From the NCBI GenBank assembly GCA_016931555.1, contig JAFGEM010000069.1, positions 1 through 6,661 on the forward strand: DNA of 6,661 bases, given 5' to 3'. The position numbers and the translations under genes were made by a program. Below the pieces are notes generated by a model. It saw only the letters and a program-made list of their open reading frames with translations, did no database searches and was not told the origin of the DNA. Source of the DNA: Candidatus Iainarchaeum sp. GTDB lineage: Archaea > Iainarchaeota > Iainarchaeia > Iainarchaeales > GCA-2688035. Shown in pieces: positions 1 to 6,096 of this stretch (its first letter is position 1; each line of letters opens with the position of its first letter).

Positions 1-969
1 AAGGCAGAAGAGGCAATAGTAAACGAGATTTATGGCGCGCGCATATTCTCACCCGGAGGAATAGAACTCTCAGTCAAGAAAAACAAGCCAGTAGCTTTAG
101 TAGTTGACAGATTTAAGTTTGACAGGTATCTCTACAAAAAAGCAATACAGCAGGGCATAGAAATAAGCTTGGACACGAAACTAATTGACATTAGAAAATC
201 CTCTCTCTTTCTCGAAAAGAAAGGCCATGGAGAACTCTGCAAATCACAAGTAATTGTCGGGGCAGACGGAGCAGGCTCCCTCGTAAGACATGTCATTGCA
301 CCGGAAATATCACGGGAAAACTTTCTCCATGCATTCCAAATCCGCGCACAGGGAGTATTCAATCCCAAAATAGTTGAACTCCACTTCTGTGAGTTTGCAA
401 AAGGATTCTTTGCATGGATAATACCCGAAAACAACAGAATCGCAAGAATTGGGTTGGCAGTAAAAATGGGAAAAAATCCCGCAGAAAACCTTAAGAGGTT
501 CATTGAAAAGAAAGGCCTTGCATTGGATGTGCTCCACAAGAGCAGTGGATTAATTCCGATTGGAAAACCCCTCAAAAAGCTTGCGCAGGGCAACATACTC
601 CTTGCAGGGGACGCTGGATTCCAAACAAAGGCAAGCACTGGCGGGGGCCTTATTTTGGGATTGAAGGCAGCAAAAGTGTGCAGCGAAACAATTGCAAACC
701 ACTTAAAGCACAAAACAAGCCTAGCAGAATATGATAAAAATTTAGGGGAGATAAACAAAGAACTTGGAATGCACTGGAAAATTTATTCATACATTCATTC
801 CCTCGAACCAAAAAAAATTGATGATTTTTTTGGAAAAGCAAAACGAGCAGGAATCGAAGAATTTTTGGAAGAACACGGAGACATGGACGCGCCGAGCACG
901 TTCGTTGGAAAAATAGTCAAAAGCCCGAGAATGTGGGCATTGCTGCCGCAGGCACTGCGTTTCATCTGA
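1..969 (+). CDS. Geranylgeranyl reductase family FAD-dependent oxidoreductase (5' partial)
   Basis: The reading frame is open from base 1 to the TGA at 967-969, giving 322 visible residues. The N-terminus, including the expected GxGxxG FAD-binding loop, lies outside the window. Visible family marks, in order, are VVDRFKFDRYLYKKA (about residues 35-49), GADGAGSLVR (87-96), a FAWIIPENN segment (about 137-145) resembling the YxWxFP substrate-side motif, and the FAD-binding stretch GDAGFQTKASTGGG (about 203-216). Family members in archaea reduce geranylgeranyl chains of membrane lipid precursors, making saturated archaeol-type lipids at the membrane. Other members of this flavoprotein superfamily act on menaquinone side chains or other polyprenyls, so the substrate is not certain. 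A TTG at 169 could be taken as a start, but homology continues upstream of it. The next gene begins 60 bases later behind its own TATA-like box, so the two need not share a transcript. Confidence 0.85.
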   Translation, partial: KAEEAIVNEIYGARIFSPGGIELSVKKNKPVALVVDRFKFDRYLYKKAIQQGIEISLDTKLIDIRKSSLFLEKKGHGELCKSQVIVGADGAGSLVRHVIAPEISRENFLHAFQIRAQGVFNPKIVELHFCEFAKGFFAWIIPENNRIARIGLAVKMGKNPAENLKRFIEKKGLALDVLHKSSGLIPIGKPLKKLAQGNILLAGDAGFQTKASTGGGLILGLKAAKVCSETIANHLKHKTSLAEYDKNLGEINKELGMHWKIYSYIHSLEPKKIDDFFGKAKRAGIEEFLEEHGDMDAPSTFVGKIVKSPRMWALLPQALRFI

Positions 970-974
970 AAACA

Positions 975-1000
975 GGTTCTACTCTTGAACCAATTTGTTT
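975..1000 (+). terminator. Weak hairpin plus T-rich tail after the reductase gene
   Basis: GGTTC at 975-979 and GAACC at 987-991 form a perfect 5-bp stem with a 7-base loop, starting 5 bases after the reductase stop and followed by ATTTGTTT. It could help end the reductase transcript. The stem is short and could arise by chance. Confidence 0.25.
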
Positions 1001-1008
1001 AAAAAAAA
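998..1008 (+). promoter_or_regulatory. TATA-like box of the flippase gene
   Basis: TTTAAAAAAAA lies 22-32 bases before the ATG at 1030, the distance expected for an archaeal promoter whose transcript starts at or very near the start codon. No Shine-Dalgarno-like sequence precedes the ATG, consistent with a leaderless mRNA. Confidence 0.5.
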
Positions 1009-1029
1009 CTTGAGTGCATAGCTGGTTTT

Positions 1030-2580
1030 ATGAACACTGATTTGAGTTTGCTTGTAAAGGGCGCTGCATTAATGACTATCGGTGTTTTTGCAAGCAAAAT
1101 TCTGGGATATGCTTTCCAGATTTTTTTGGCAAGAATACTGACGCCTTCAGAACTCGGGCTTTTCCTTATTGCAACCTCTGTCGTCGGCCTTTTTGCAATC
1201 CTTTCAAATTTTGGAATAGCGGAATCGCTTTCAAGATTCATTGCCTTTTACTACGCAAAAAAAGAATATGAAAAAACAAAAGGCAGCATAATCTCGGCTT
1301 TTACAATGCACAGCGGAACTGCAATAGGGATGGCTTTAATCCTGTTCTTTGGATCTGACTTGCTTGCAGTCTTTGTTTTTTCAAAGCCCGAACTTGGGAT
1401 AATTTTCAAAATTCTTGCTTTCACACTGCCCCTCTCTATTTTCTCTGTGGATTGTTTAATGGCAATGGAGGGATTCAAAAAAATCAAGTACAAAATACTT
1501 ACAAGAAGATTTTTGCAACTCGTTGCAAAATTTGGCGTCCTAATTTTCTTCTGGCTTTTAGGCCTGTCCCTAATGGCTGCTGTTCTGGCGTATCTAGTGT
1601 CAGAGATTGTTGCACTTTTCTTCAGCGCTTTTTTCCTCAAGAAAAAGGTTTTTCCAAAGGAGCTCGAAAAAGTTAAGGCTGTTTTGGTTAAAAGGGAAAT
1701 GGCGAGTTTTGCCTGGCCGCTTTTATTGGCAGGTGTTTTTGCAAACATACTGATAACAATTGATGTAATAATGCTTGGATACTTTGCACCCGCCTATGAT
1801 GCAGGACAATATGGCATTGCACACACAACAGGGCAGCTGGGGTTAATGCCTCTTGAAATAATGCTGGCGCTGGCAGTTCCAATAGCAACAGGGTATATTG
1901 CACTGAACAAAATTGCGGAACTAAAAAAAATTTACGCGATTATTTCACGCTGGATTTTTTCACTTGCATTTCCCTTGGGGTTACTGCTTGTTTTGTTCGC
2001 AGTGCCAATCCAAATTTTTTTATTTGGAAACTCTTATGCAGAAAGCGCGGGGGCAATGGTTATTCTTGTTGCAGGATACTTTGCATTCTGCCTTTTCGGG
2101 CCTGCACAGCAGACACTGCTTGCGGCTGGAAAAACAAAACTCAATTTTATTAACTCGACAACAGCAGGGATAGTAACAGTAATACTTAATGCATTGCTTA
2201 TTCCCTATTTTCTCGCGCAAAACTCTGCAACAATTGGAGCCGCAATCTCAACAGCAGTGGCATATTCCCTTTGGGGGCTAATGGGATTCGCAGAACTATT
2301 CTGGCTGTACAAAATAAAGCCCTTTACCTCAAAACACATAAAGGTTTTTGCAGCAGCAATAGCCTCTGTTGCAATCGGATTTTTTACAGCAAACTTTTTC
2401 CTCGATTACTCAATATTTTCTGCAATAGCCACAGGCATTATTTTCCTTGCAATATACCCTGTATTCCTGCTTTCTTTGCACAGCTTTGAAAAAGAGGATA
2501 TAGAAATAATGTTTGCAATTGAAAGAAAAACAGGCTTGAGGATAGAATTTGTGAGAAATATAGTAAAAAAATTCCTGTAA
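1030..2580 (+). CDS. Oligosaccharide/lipid-linked glycan flippase (Wzx/MATE-like, MOP superfamily)
   Basis: This 516-residue integral membrane protein has about 14 hydrophobic segments, approximately at residues 11-35, 43-60, 86-118, 122-145, 161-181, 183-203, 227-250, 272-291, 305-332, 341-357, 376-396, 400-427, 438-457 and 461-483. The N-terminal stretch FLARILTPSELGLFLIATS, followed by a conserved-looking LSRFIAFYYAKK, is typical of the polysaccharide synthesis/flippase family. Length and helix count match Wzx-type proteins, which move lipid-linked sugars from the cytoplasmic to the outer face of the membrane; archaeal relatives serve N-glycan or surface glycolipid export. The ATG at 1030 was chosen because the first membrane helix follows directly and a TATA-like box sits at the leaderless distance. 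The C-terminal tail after about 485 is charged and probably cytoplasmic. The glycosyltransferase, acyltransferase and deacetylase-like genes nearby support a glycan role. The exact substrate cannot be read from sequence. Confidence 0.88.
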   Translation: MNTDLSLLVKGAALMTIGVFASKILGYAFQIFLARILTPSELGLFLIATSVVGLFAILSNFGIAESLSRFIAFYYAKKEYEKTKGSIISAFTMHSGTAIGMALILFFGSDLLAVFVFSKPELGIIFKILAFTLPLSIFSVDCLMAMEGFKKIKYKILTRRFLQLVAKFGVLIFFWLLGLSLMAAVLAYLVSEIVALFFSAFFLKKKVFPKELEKVKAVLVKREMASFAWPLLLAGVFANILITIDVIMLGYFAPAYDAGQYGIAHTTGQLGLMPLEIMLALAVPIATGYIALNKIAELKKIYAIISRWIFSLAFPLGLLLVLFAVPIQIFLFGNSYAESAGAMVILVAGYFAFCLFGPAQQTLLAAGKTKLNFINSTTAGIVTVILNALLIPYFLAQNSATIGAAISTAVAYSLWGLMGFAELFWLYKIKPFTSKHIKVFAAAIASVAIGFFTANFFLDYSIFSAIATGIIFLAIYPVFLLSLHSFEKEDIEIMFAIERKTGLRIEFVRNIVKKFL

Positions 2581-2596
2581 AAAAATCAGGGTTTTT
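2565..2596. terminator. Possible bidirectional terminator between convergent genes
   Basis: The flippase and acyltransferase stops are 5 bases apart. The junction holds an A tract (2565-2571), CCTG (2574-2577), an A-rich loop, CAGG (2587-2590) and a T tract (2592-2596). The symmetry gives each strand a short 4-bp stem with a T run on its 3' side. Archaeal termination relies mainly on T runs, so the T runs matter more than the weak stem. Confidence 0.35.
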
Positions 2597-3137
2597 CCTT
2601 GCGGTCTTCAACGAGATAACCTGTTTTTTGGCGCACTATTTTTTTGTTTCCAAGCTTGCCCTTGAAAACAATTCCCGCGCCTAAAATGCTCTGGTCTCCG
2701 ATTTCAGCATTGCCGAGAACAACAGAATGGGCTCCAAGCCAGACATCACTTCCAATTTTAACTGGCTTTACTGCAGAACCCTGCTGGTTAACCGGCTTTT
2801 TAAGGGTTTTGAAATTATGAAGCCCGCCAAAAACGCAGGAGTGCGGGGAAACAATTACATTGTCTCCAAAAGAGGCCTGCCCGGAAATAAAGCTGAAGGA
2901 GCCAACAAAACAATTTTTTCCAAAAACAGTTTCAGTATTCTCCCTGCAAATCACCTGTGAATAAGGAAGAAAAGCACAATTGTCACCTATAACCAGCTTT
3001 GAGGTTTTCGGAATCCGAAAATAGCACCCGCGCGAAATCAAGCATTTTTTTCCAATAACAATATTGTTGTTGTGCTGAATCTTTGCAAAAGGAGAAACAA
3101 AACTCTTGTTGAAAAGGCTCTTCAAAAACAACAGCAT
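2586..3137 (-). CDS. Hexapeptide-repeat (left-handed beta-helix) acyltransferase
   Basis: This 183-residue protein is built mostly of imperfect hexapeptide repeats: VIGKKCLISRGCYF (27-40), LVIGDNCAFLPYSQVI (48-63), VFGKNCFVGSFSFI (71-84), FGDNVIVSPHSCVF (90-103), then after a loop VKIGSDVWLGAHSVVLGNA (126-144) and EIGDQSILGAGIVF (145-158). The loop holds GGLHNF with His107, where the catalytic histidine of sugar O- and N-acetyltransferases of the WcaF/NeuD/maltose acetyltransferase type usually sits. Such enzymes act as trimers and move an acetyl (or other acyl) group from CoA to a sugar in the cytoplasm. The start is set at ATG 3137 rather than the upstream GTG at 3146, because GGTG (3144-3147) then lies 6 bases before the ATG as a ribosome binding site. 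It is convergent with the flippase. Context suggests decoration of a surface glycan, but the acceptor is unknown. Confidence 0.85.
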   Translation of the reverse strand: MLLFLKSLFNKSFVSPFAKIQHNNNIVIGKKCLISRGCYFRIPKTSKLVIGDNCAFLPYSQVICRENTETVFGKNCFVGSFSFISGQASFGDNVIVSPHSCVFGGLHNFKTLKKPVNQQGSAVKPVKIGSDVWLGAHSVVLGNAEIGDQSILGAGIVFKGKLGNKKIVRQKTGYLVEDRKEKP

Positions 3138-3143
3138 ATAACA

Positions 3144-3147
3144 CACC
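3144..3147 (-). promoter_or_regulatory. Ribosome binding site GGTG deciding the acyltransferase start
   Basis: On the minus strand GGTG sits 6 bases before the ATG at 3137 and matches part of the archaeal anti-Shine-Dalgarno complement GGAGGTGAT. It overlaps the alternative GTG start at 3146 and so argues against that start. It is one of the few recognisable ribosome binding sites in this window. Confidence 0.45.
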
Positions 3148-3175
3148 TTGCACTACAAAAAAGAGTTTCAAAACA

Positions 3176-3188
3176 GGTTTTTAAAACC
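3176..3188 (-). promoter_or_regulatory. TATA-like box of the acyltransferase, within a palindrome
   Basis: On the minus strand TTTTAAAAA (3186-3178) lies about 41-49 bases before the ATG at 3137, placing the transcript start near 3155 with a leader of about 18 bases that contains the GGTG site. The box is the core of the near-perfect palindrome GGTTTT-T-AAAACC (3176-3188), so it could also serve as a repressor site or work in both directions. Confidence 0.4.
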
Positions 3189-3210
3189 ATGTTTTACGAG
3201 ATAAGAATAA

Positions 3211-3250
3211 GAGGAAAGTTAAAAAAGAAATAGAGAGATTAACTTTCCTC
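3211..3250. repeat. Perfect 12-bp inverted repeat with 16-base loop in the intergenic gap
   Basis: GAGGAAAGTTAA at 3211-3222 is exactly complementary to TTAACTTTCCTC at 3239-3250, separated by a purine-rich 16-base spacer. It belongs to neither neighbouring gene. As RNA on either strand it would form a stable hairpin. It could be the end of a small RNA, a terminator isolating the divergent units, or a protein binding site. A second, weaker potential stem (CGGG 3274-3277 with CCCG 3293-3296) lies just to the right. The rest of the 3138-3427 gap holds only the promoter and repeat elements listed separately. Confidence 0.7.
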
Positions 3251-3319
3251 CTTTGCCTTCTTGTTGCAGAATTCGGGGTGATATTTCCTTAACCCGCAAT
3301 ATTAGTAAAGCTTAGGAGA

Positions 3320-3328
3320 TATATAAAA
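3320..3328 (+). promoter_or_regulatory. Strong archaeal TATA box upstream of the glycosyltransferase
   Basis: TATATAAAA at 3320-3328 is close to the archaeal TATA consensus and is preceded by a purine-containing CTTAGGAGA that could be the BRE. Transcription would start near 3347-3352, giving a leader of about 77 bases before the ATG at 3428. Because the box is nearly symmetric (TTTTATATA on the other strand), minus-strand transcription toward 3211 is also possible. A second, weaker box, CTTAAAAAAA (3403-3412), lies at the leaderless distance from the ATG at 3434. Confidence 0.55.
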
Positions 3329-3336
3329 CCATCTGG

Positions 3337-3367
3337 TTCGAAAAACGAAACAACGAAATAACGATAA
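3337..3367. repeat. Short tandem repeat of AACGAAAC-like octamers
   Basis: Three adjacent octamers AACGAAAC (3344-3351), AACGAAAT (3352-3359) and AACGATAA (3360-3367) follow a diverged TTCGAAAA (3337-3344). They begin 9 bases after the TATA box and cover its expected transcript start. They could be an operator array or a leader element, or simple slippage in AT-rich DNA. Confidence 0.5.
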
Positions 3368-3427
3368 AAAGTTAAGAAAAAAAGAGTTATGAGTCCCAAA
3401 TGCTTAAAAAAAGCTTGCTTGAGAAAA

Positions 3428-4570
3428 ATGAGAATGCGCATCTGCATACCAATCACAAACCTAACTTTTGAGGGCAATGTTGTATTCTATCTGGCTAAAG
3501 AATTGGCAAAAGCAGGACATACTGTTACAATAATTGCACCTCACGGAAAGGAACTTCTGTTACACGAAAAAAAGGAAGGAGTTTTGATAAAGAGGTTCCG
3601 ATACTTTTTCCCAAGCAGGCTAGAAAATCTGGCCTATGGTTCGGGAATTGCAAACAACATTTCAGAGAACCCACTAAAACTATTACTCCTGCCAATGTTT
3701 ATACTTTCTTTTGCATTAAAAATATTCAGCGAATCCAGAAAAAGTGATATAATTCACGCAAACTGGCTGCCAAGTGCATTAGCCTGCTTGCCTGCGCATC
3801 TGCTGCTAAAAAAGCCTGTTGTTCTTACAGTTCACGGCACTGATGTAAGAAAAAAACCAAAATGGATTATAAAACTTGGAGTAAAAGCAAGCAATGCAAT
3901 TACAACAAGTCATGAGGGCCTTTTGGAGGACATCGAGAGAGGCCAAGGAAAAGCAACTATAATAAGAAACATGATTGATTTTGAAGCATTGGAAAAAACA
4001 ATAGGCCTTGAAGAATTGAAAAAAGAATTTGATTTCTGGAAAAAACCAGTAATTCTTTTTATAGGGCGTTTTGTAGAGGTGCGTGACCCGCACACTTTTG
4101 TTAAAGCAGCAAAACTTTTGCCAAACGCAAATTTTGTAATGGTAGGGGGAGGAAACCTACTCAAAGAAACAAAAAAAATTGTGCAAAATTCTAAAGCCAA
4201 AAATGTTTTTTTTGTAGGGCGAAGAAATGATGTGGCAAAATTCCTTAAGCTAAGCTCAGCTTTTGTATCAACCGCAACTTTTGACAATGTATTTTCATCA
4301 ACTACTGTAGAGGCAGCGCTTGCGGGAACGCCAATGATTTTGACAAGTGTTGGAAAAACAAGCAAAGTCTTTAATGAGAAAAACGCATTGCTTTTCGAAG
4401 TGGGAAATTCCAAGCAGCTTGCAGCAGCAGCGAATAAAATCCTGCAAAACCCAAAAAATGCAAAAAAAATTTCGGCTAACGCAAAAGAGCTCATTAAAAA
4501 AGCCGGTTTTGACAAGAAAAAAATTTTAGGGGAAAACTTAAAGCTTTACAGGCAACTAATTAGAGCATGA
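3428..4570 (+). CDS. Family 4 glycosyltransferase (GT-B fold)
   Basis: This 380-residue enzyme would transfer a sugar from a nucleotide- or lipid-activated donor to a growing glycan at the inner membrane face. The N-terminal domain starts MRMRICIPITNLTFEGN and continues LAKELAKAGHTVTIIAPHG, followed by a hydrophobic, probably membrane-touching segment (about 84-100), HANWLPS (110-116) and TVHGTD (134-139). The C-terminal domain has FIGRFVEVRDPHTFVKAAKLL (Arg214; Arg219 where lysine is common), FVMVGGG (236-242) and FDNVFSSTTVEAALAGTPMI, which corresponds to the EX7E region. There Glu295 is present, but the first glutamate position is Asn287. The open frame extends back to an ATG at 3389, but those 13 residues (MSPKCLKKACLRK) do not look like part of the fold, so 3428 was chosen; 3434 is also possible. 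Its 3' end overlaps the convergent radical SAM gene by 15 bases. Donor and acceptor are unknown. Confidence 0.87.
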   Translation: MRMRICIPITNLTFEGNVVFYLAKELAKAGHTVTIIAPHGKELLLHEKKEGVLIKRFRYFFPSRLENLAYGSGIANNISENPLKLLLLPMFILSFALKIFSESRKSDIIHANWLPSALACLPAHLLLKKPVVLTVHGTDVRKKPKWIIKLGVKASNAITTSHEGLLEDIERGQGKATIIRNMIDFEALEKTIGLEELKKEFDFWKKPVILFIGRFVEVRDPHTFVKAAKLLPNANFVMVGGGNLLKETKKIVQNSKAKNVFFVGRRNDVAKFLKLSSAFVSTATFDNVFSSTTVEAALAGTPMILTSVGKTSKVFNEKNALLFEVGNSKQLAAAANKILQNPKNAKKISANAKELIKKAGFDKKKILGENLKLYRQLIRA

Positions 4571-5974
4571 ATTGGCAACGCTTTTGCTTGCAGCCATTCT
4601 AATGCCTCCCTCAAAAACCTGGCGGAGCTTTGTAACGCCACCCCGCGCATACGCATCACGCACAGTGTTCCAAAATATTTGTGGGTGCATCCTAGGATAG
4701 AATTGAAGCACCCTTCTCGCTTTAATGAGCTTTGCCTCGGTCATTGGAGGAACAACCATCAAAGGTTTGTAAAAATCTGGAGAAACCCAAAAGTTTTCCG
4801 GCTTCTCTTCAACACACAACCAATTGTTTTTTTTCGCCTGGTCAAAAAGCGCTGTGCCTGGATAGGGCACTGGAAAAAGGACATGGTAATTCCACGGCTT
4901 TACCTCGAAAATGAATTTCTTTAATTCTTTTATTGTTTCATCTGTCTCACCGGGAAGGCCAATTATGAAAGGCAATACAAAAGGTATCTTCAAAGCTTTT
5001 GTGGTGTTAACTGCAGCTAAAATCTGATGCCTTGTCTGGTTCTTCTTAATATTCTGCAATATTTCATCACTAACATGTTCTACACCATAGAATATTCTGG
5101 AAAGCCCCGCGCTTTTCATGGCAGTCAGTAAATCCCTGTCAACATGGTTAACGCGCGCGTCACAAAAAAACTTGAATTGTAGGTTTCTTTTTGCAACTGC
5201 TTCGCTAAATTCAAATACCCTATTCCTGTCAAGGGTAAAATGCTGTTCAGAAAAACCTATGTTTTTTGCACCATAACGCTTGACCAAAAGCTCAATTTCA
5301 TTGAGAGTCTGATCCAAAGGATTTGCACGCCACTTGCTTTTGCCCCAAAAACAAAAAGTGCATTGGTGGGGGCAGCCCGTACTTGACTTTATAACTGCAT
5401 TTTCAGTTGCATATCTCTCCATTGGAAGCAGGTCAAACGAAGCACTTGGATGGGCATAATCTGCTTTAACAAAAGCACGGCCGTTATCAATAACCTCGCC
5501 CCCTGACCTGAAAACAATTCCGCGAATTTTCTCAAAAGACCCGAAACAAGACAACTCATCAACAAGCTCCTTTAAAACAAAGGGCCGTTCATCATGGACT
5601 GCAAAATCAACAAAAGGAAACCTTTCCAAGACCTGCCTCAAAAGAATTGGAGGATTCATTACAAGCACTGTTTTTGCATGAATTGACTTTGCAAATTCGA
5701 GAAGCTTCAAATCAGAGATATAAGTGAGAGTAACTGTCCAAAGCACAACTATGTCTGGCTTAAAAGATGCAATCCGCGCTTTTACTGCATTCAAAGGCAA
5801 TGACTCTGCCTTTGCATCCAATACTTTTAACTGTGAAACTTTTCGCAGGGATGTGGCGGAAGTTGCAAGCTCGTAGGGAATTATTTTAGATTGGTTAAAG
5901 CCTTCACAGCAAGGCTCTGAGATAATTGGCTTGTTTGGAAAAACAAGAAGAACCCGTGGATTTTCCCTCGCCAT
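4556..5974 (-). CDS. Radical SAM protein with degenerate B12-binding-type N-terminal domain
   Basis: This 472-residue protein has a Rossmann-like N-terminal domain (about 1-145) with the layout of B12-binding radical SAM enzymes: RVLLVFPN at the start, QLKVLDAKAESLP (48-60), FKPDIVVLWTVTLTYISD (71-88) and VDFAVHDERPFVLKELV (122-138). It is followed by a radical SAM core. The 4Fe-4S cluster motif is Cys201-x3-Cys205-x2-Cys208 in TGCPHQCTFCFWG. Further core marks are IGFSEQHFTLD (239-249), FYGVEHVSDEILQNIKKNQT (295-314) and FIIGLPGETDETI (336-348). The usual cobalamin ligand motif DxHxxG is absent. Relatives perform methylations, rearrangements or C-C bond formation on lipids, sugars and natural products; the substrate here is unknown. 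The ATG at 5974 begins directly before the first beta strand. The gene is divergent from the ArnD-like gene, and a palindrome precedes its start. A role in tailoring a glycan or lipid is inferred only from the neighbourhood. Confidence 0.87.
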   Translation of the reverse strand: MARENPRVLLVFPNKPIISEPCCEGFNQSKIIPYELATSATSLRKVSQLKVLDAKAESLPLNAVKARIASFKPDIVVLWTVTLTYISDLKLLEFAKSIHAKTVLVMNPPILLRQVLERFPFVDFAVHDERPFVLKELVDELSCFGSFEKIRGIVFRSGGEVIDNGRAFVKADYAHPSASFDLLPMERYATENAVIKSSTGCPHQCTFCFWGKSKWRANPLDQTLNEIELLVKRYGAKNIGFSEQHFTLDRNRVFEFSEAVAKRNLQFKFFCDARVNHVDRDLLTAMKSAGLSRIFYGVEHVSDEILQNIKKNQTRHQILAAVNTTKALKIPFVLPFIIGLPGETDETIKELKKFIFEVKPWNYHVLFPVPYPGTALFDQAKKNNWLCVEEKPENFWVSPDFYKPLMVVPPMTEAKLIKARRVLQFYPRMHPQIFWNTVRDAYARGGVTKLRQVFEGGIRMAASKSVANSCSN

Positions 5975-5982
5975 TTTTAAAC

Positions 5983-6005
5983 AACCCCCTAAAAATAAGG
6001 GGGTT
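5983..6005. promoter_or_regulatory. Perfect 8-bp palindrome before the radical SAM gene (operator candidate)
   Basis: AACCCCCT (5983-5990) and AGGGGGTT (5998-6005) are exact inverted copies around a 7-base AT spacer, 8 bases before the radical SAM start codon. The runs of five C and five G stand out in AT-rich intergenic DNA. The element lies between the minus-strand TATA box and the start codon, where a bound repressor would block initiation. If transcribed, it would instead be a leader hairpin next to the start codon. Confidence 0.55.
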
Positions 6006-6021
6006 TAAAAGTATATAAAAA
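6004..6021 (-). promoter_or_regulatory. TATA-like elements of the radical SAM gene
   Basis: On the minus strand TTTATATA (6019-6012) is followed by TTTTAAA (6010-6004). The first would start transcription near 5990, inside the palindrome; the second nearer 5980, leaving almost no leader. No Shine-Dalgarno sequence precedes the ATG at 5974. Confidence 0.5.
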
Positions 6022-6061
6022 CAGTTTTGGTACAAAGAGCCAAGAAAATAATCCAAAAAAG

Positions 6062-6070
6062 TAATTAAAG
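6062..6070 (+). promoter_or_regulatory. TATA-like box of the ArnD-like gene
   Basis: AATTAAAG in 6062-6070 lies 27-35 bases before the ATG at 6097, and no Shine-Dalgarno sequence is visible, which suggests a leaderless transcript. It shares the 122-base divergent region with the radical SAM promoter. Confidence 0.4.
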
Positions 6071-6096
6071 CTTTTTAGTCTAAAGTTATTTTTAAC

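Noticed and set aside
132..758. Minus-strand open frame of 208 codons inside the reductase gene
   Set aside because: It lies wholly opposite a frame with clear geranylgeranyl reductase motifs and shows no recognisable domain; it is a shadow of that gene.
1251..1748. Minus-strand open frame of 165 codons inside the flippase gene
   Set aside because: Its residues mirror the complementary codons of the membrane protein and no family is recognisable.
969..3179. AAAACAGGTT at 969-978, 3170-3179 and, on the minus strand, 2618-2627
   Set aside because: One copy lies inside coding sequence for KTGYL, and A-rich 10-base matches are expected in AT-rich DNA; there is no consistent spacing or placement.
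3182..3332. TAAAACCAT repeated at 3182-3190 and 3324-3332
   Set aside because: Both copies are explained by TATA-like boxes followed by a short shared tail; nine bases is too short to claim an attachment site or duplication.
3335..3345. GGTTCGAAAA, resembling a tRNA T-loop
   Set aside because: The flanking bases do not form a 5-bp T stem and no acceptor or anticodon arm is found; it belongs to the short tandem repeat.
3910..4515. Minus-strand open frame of 201 codons inside the glycosyltransferase gene
   Set aside because: The opposite strand encodes a well supported GT4 enzyme; this frame has no motif or start signal of its own.
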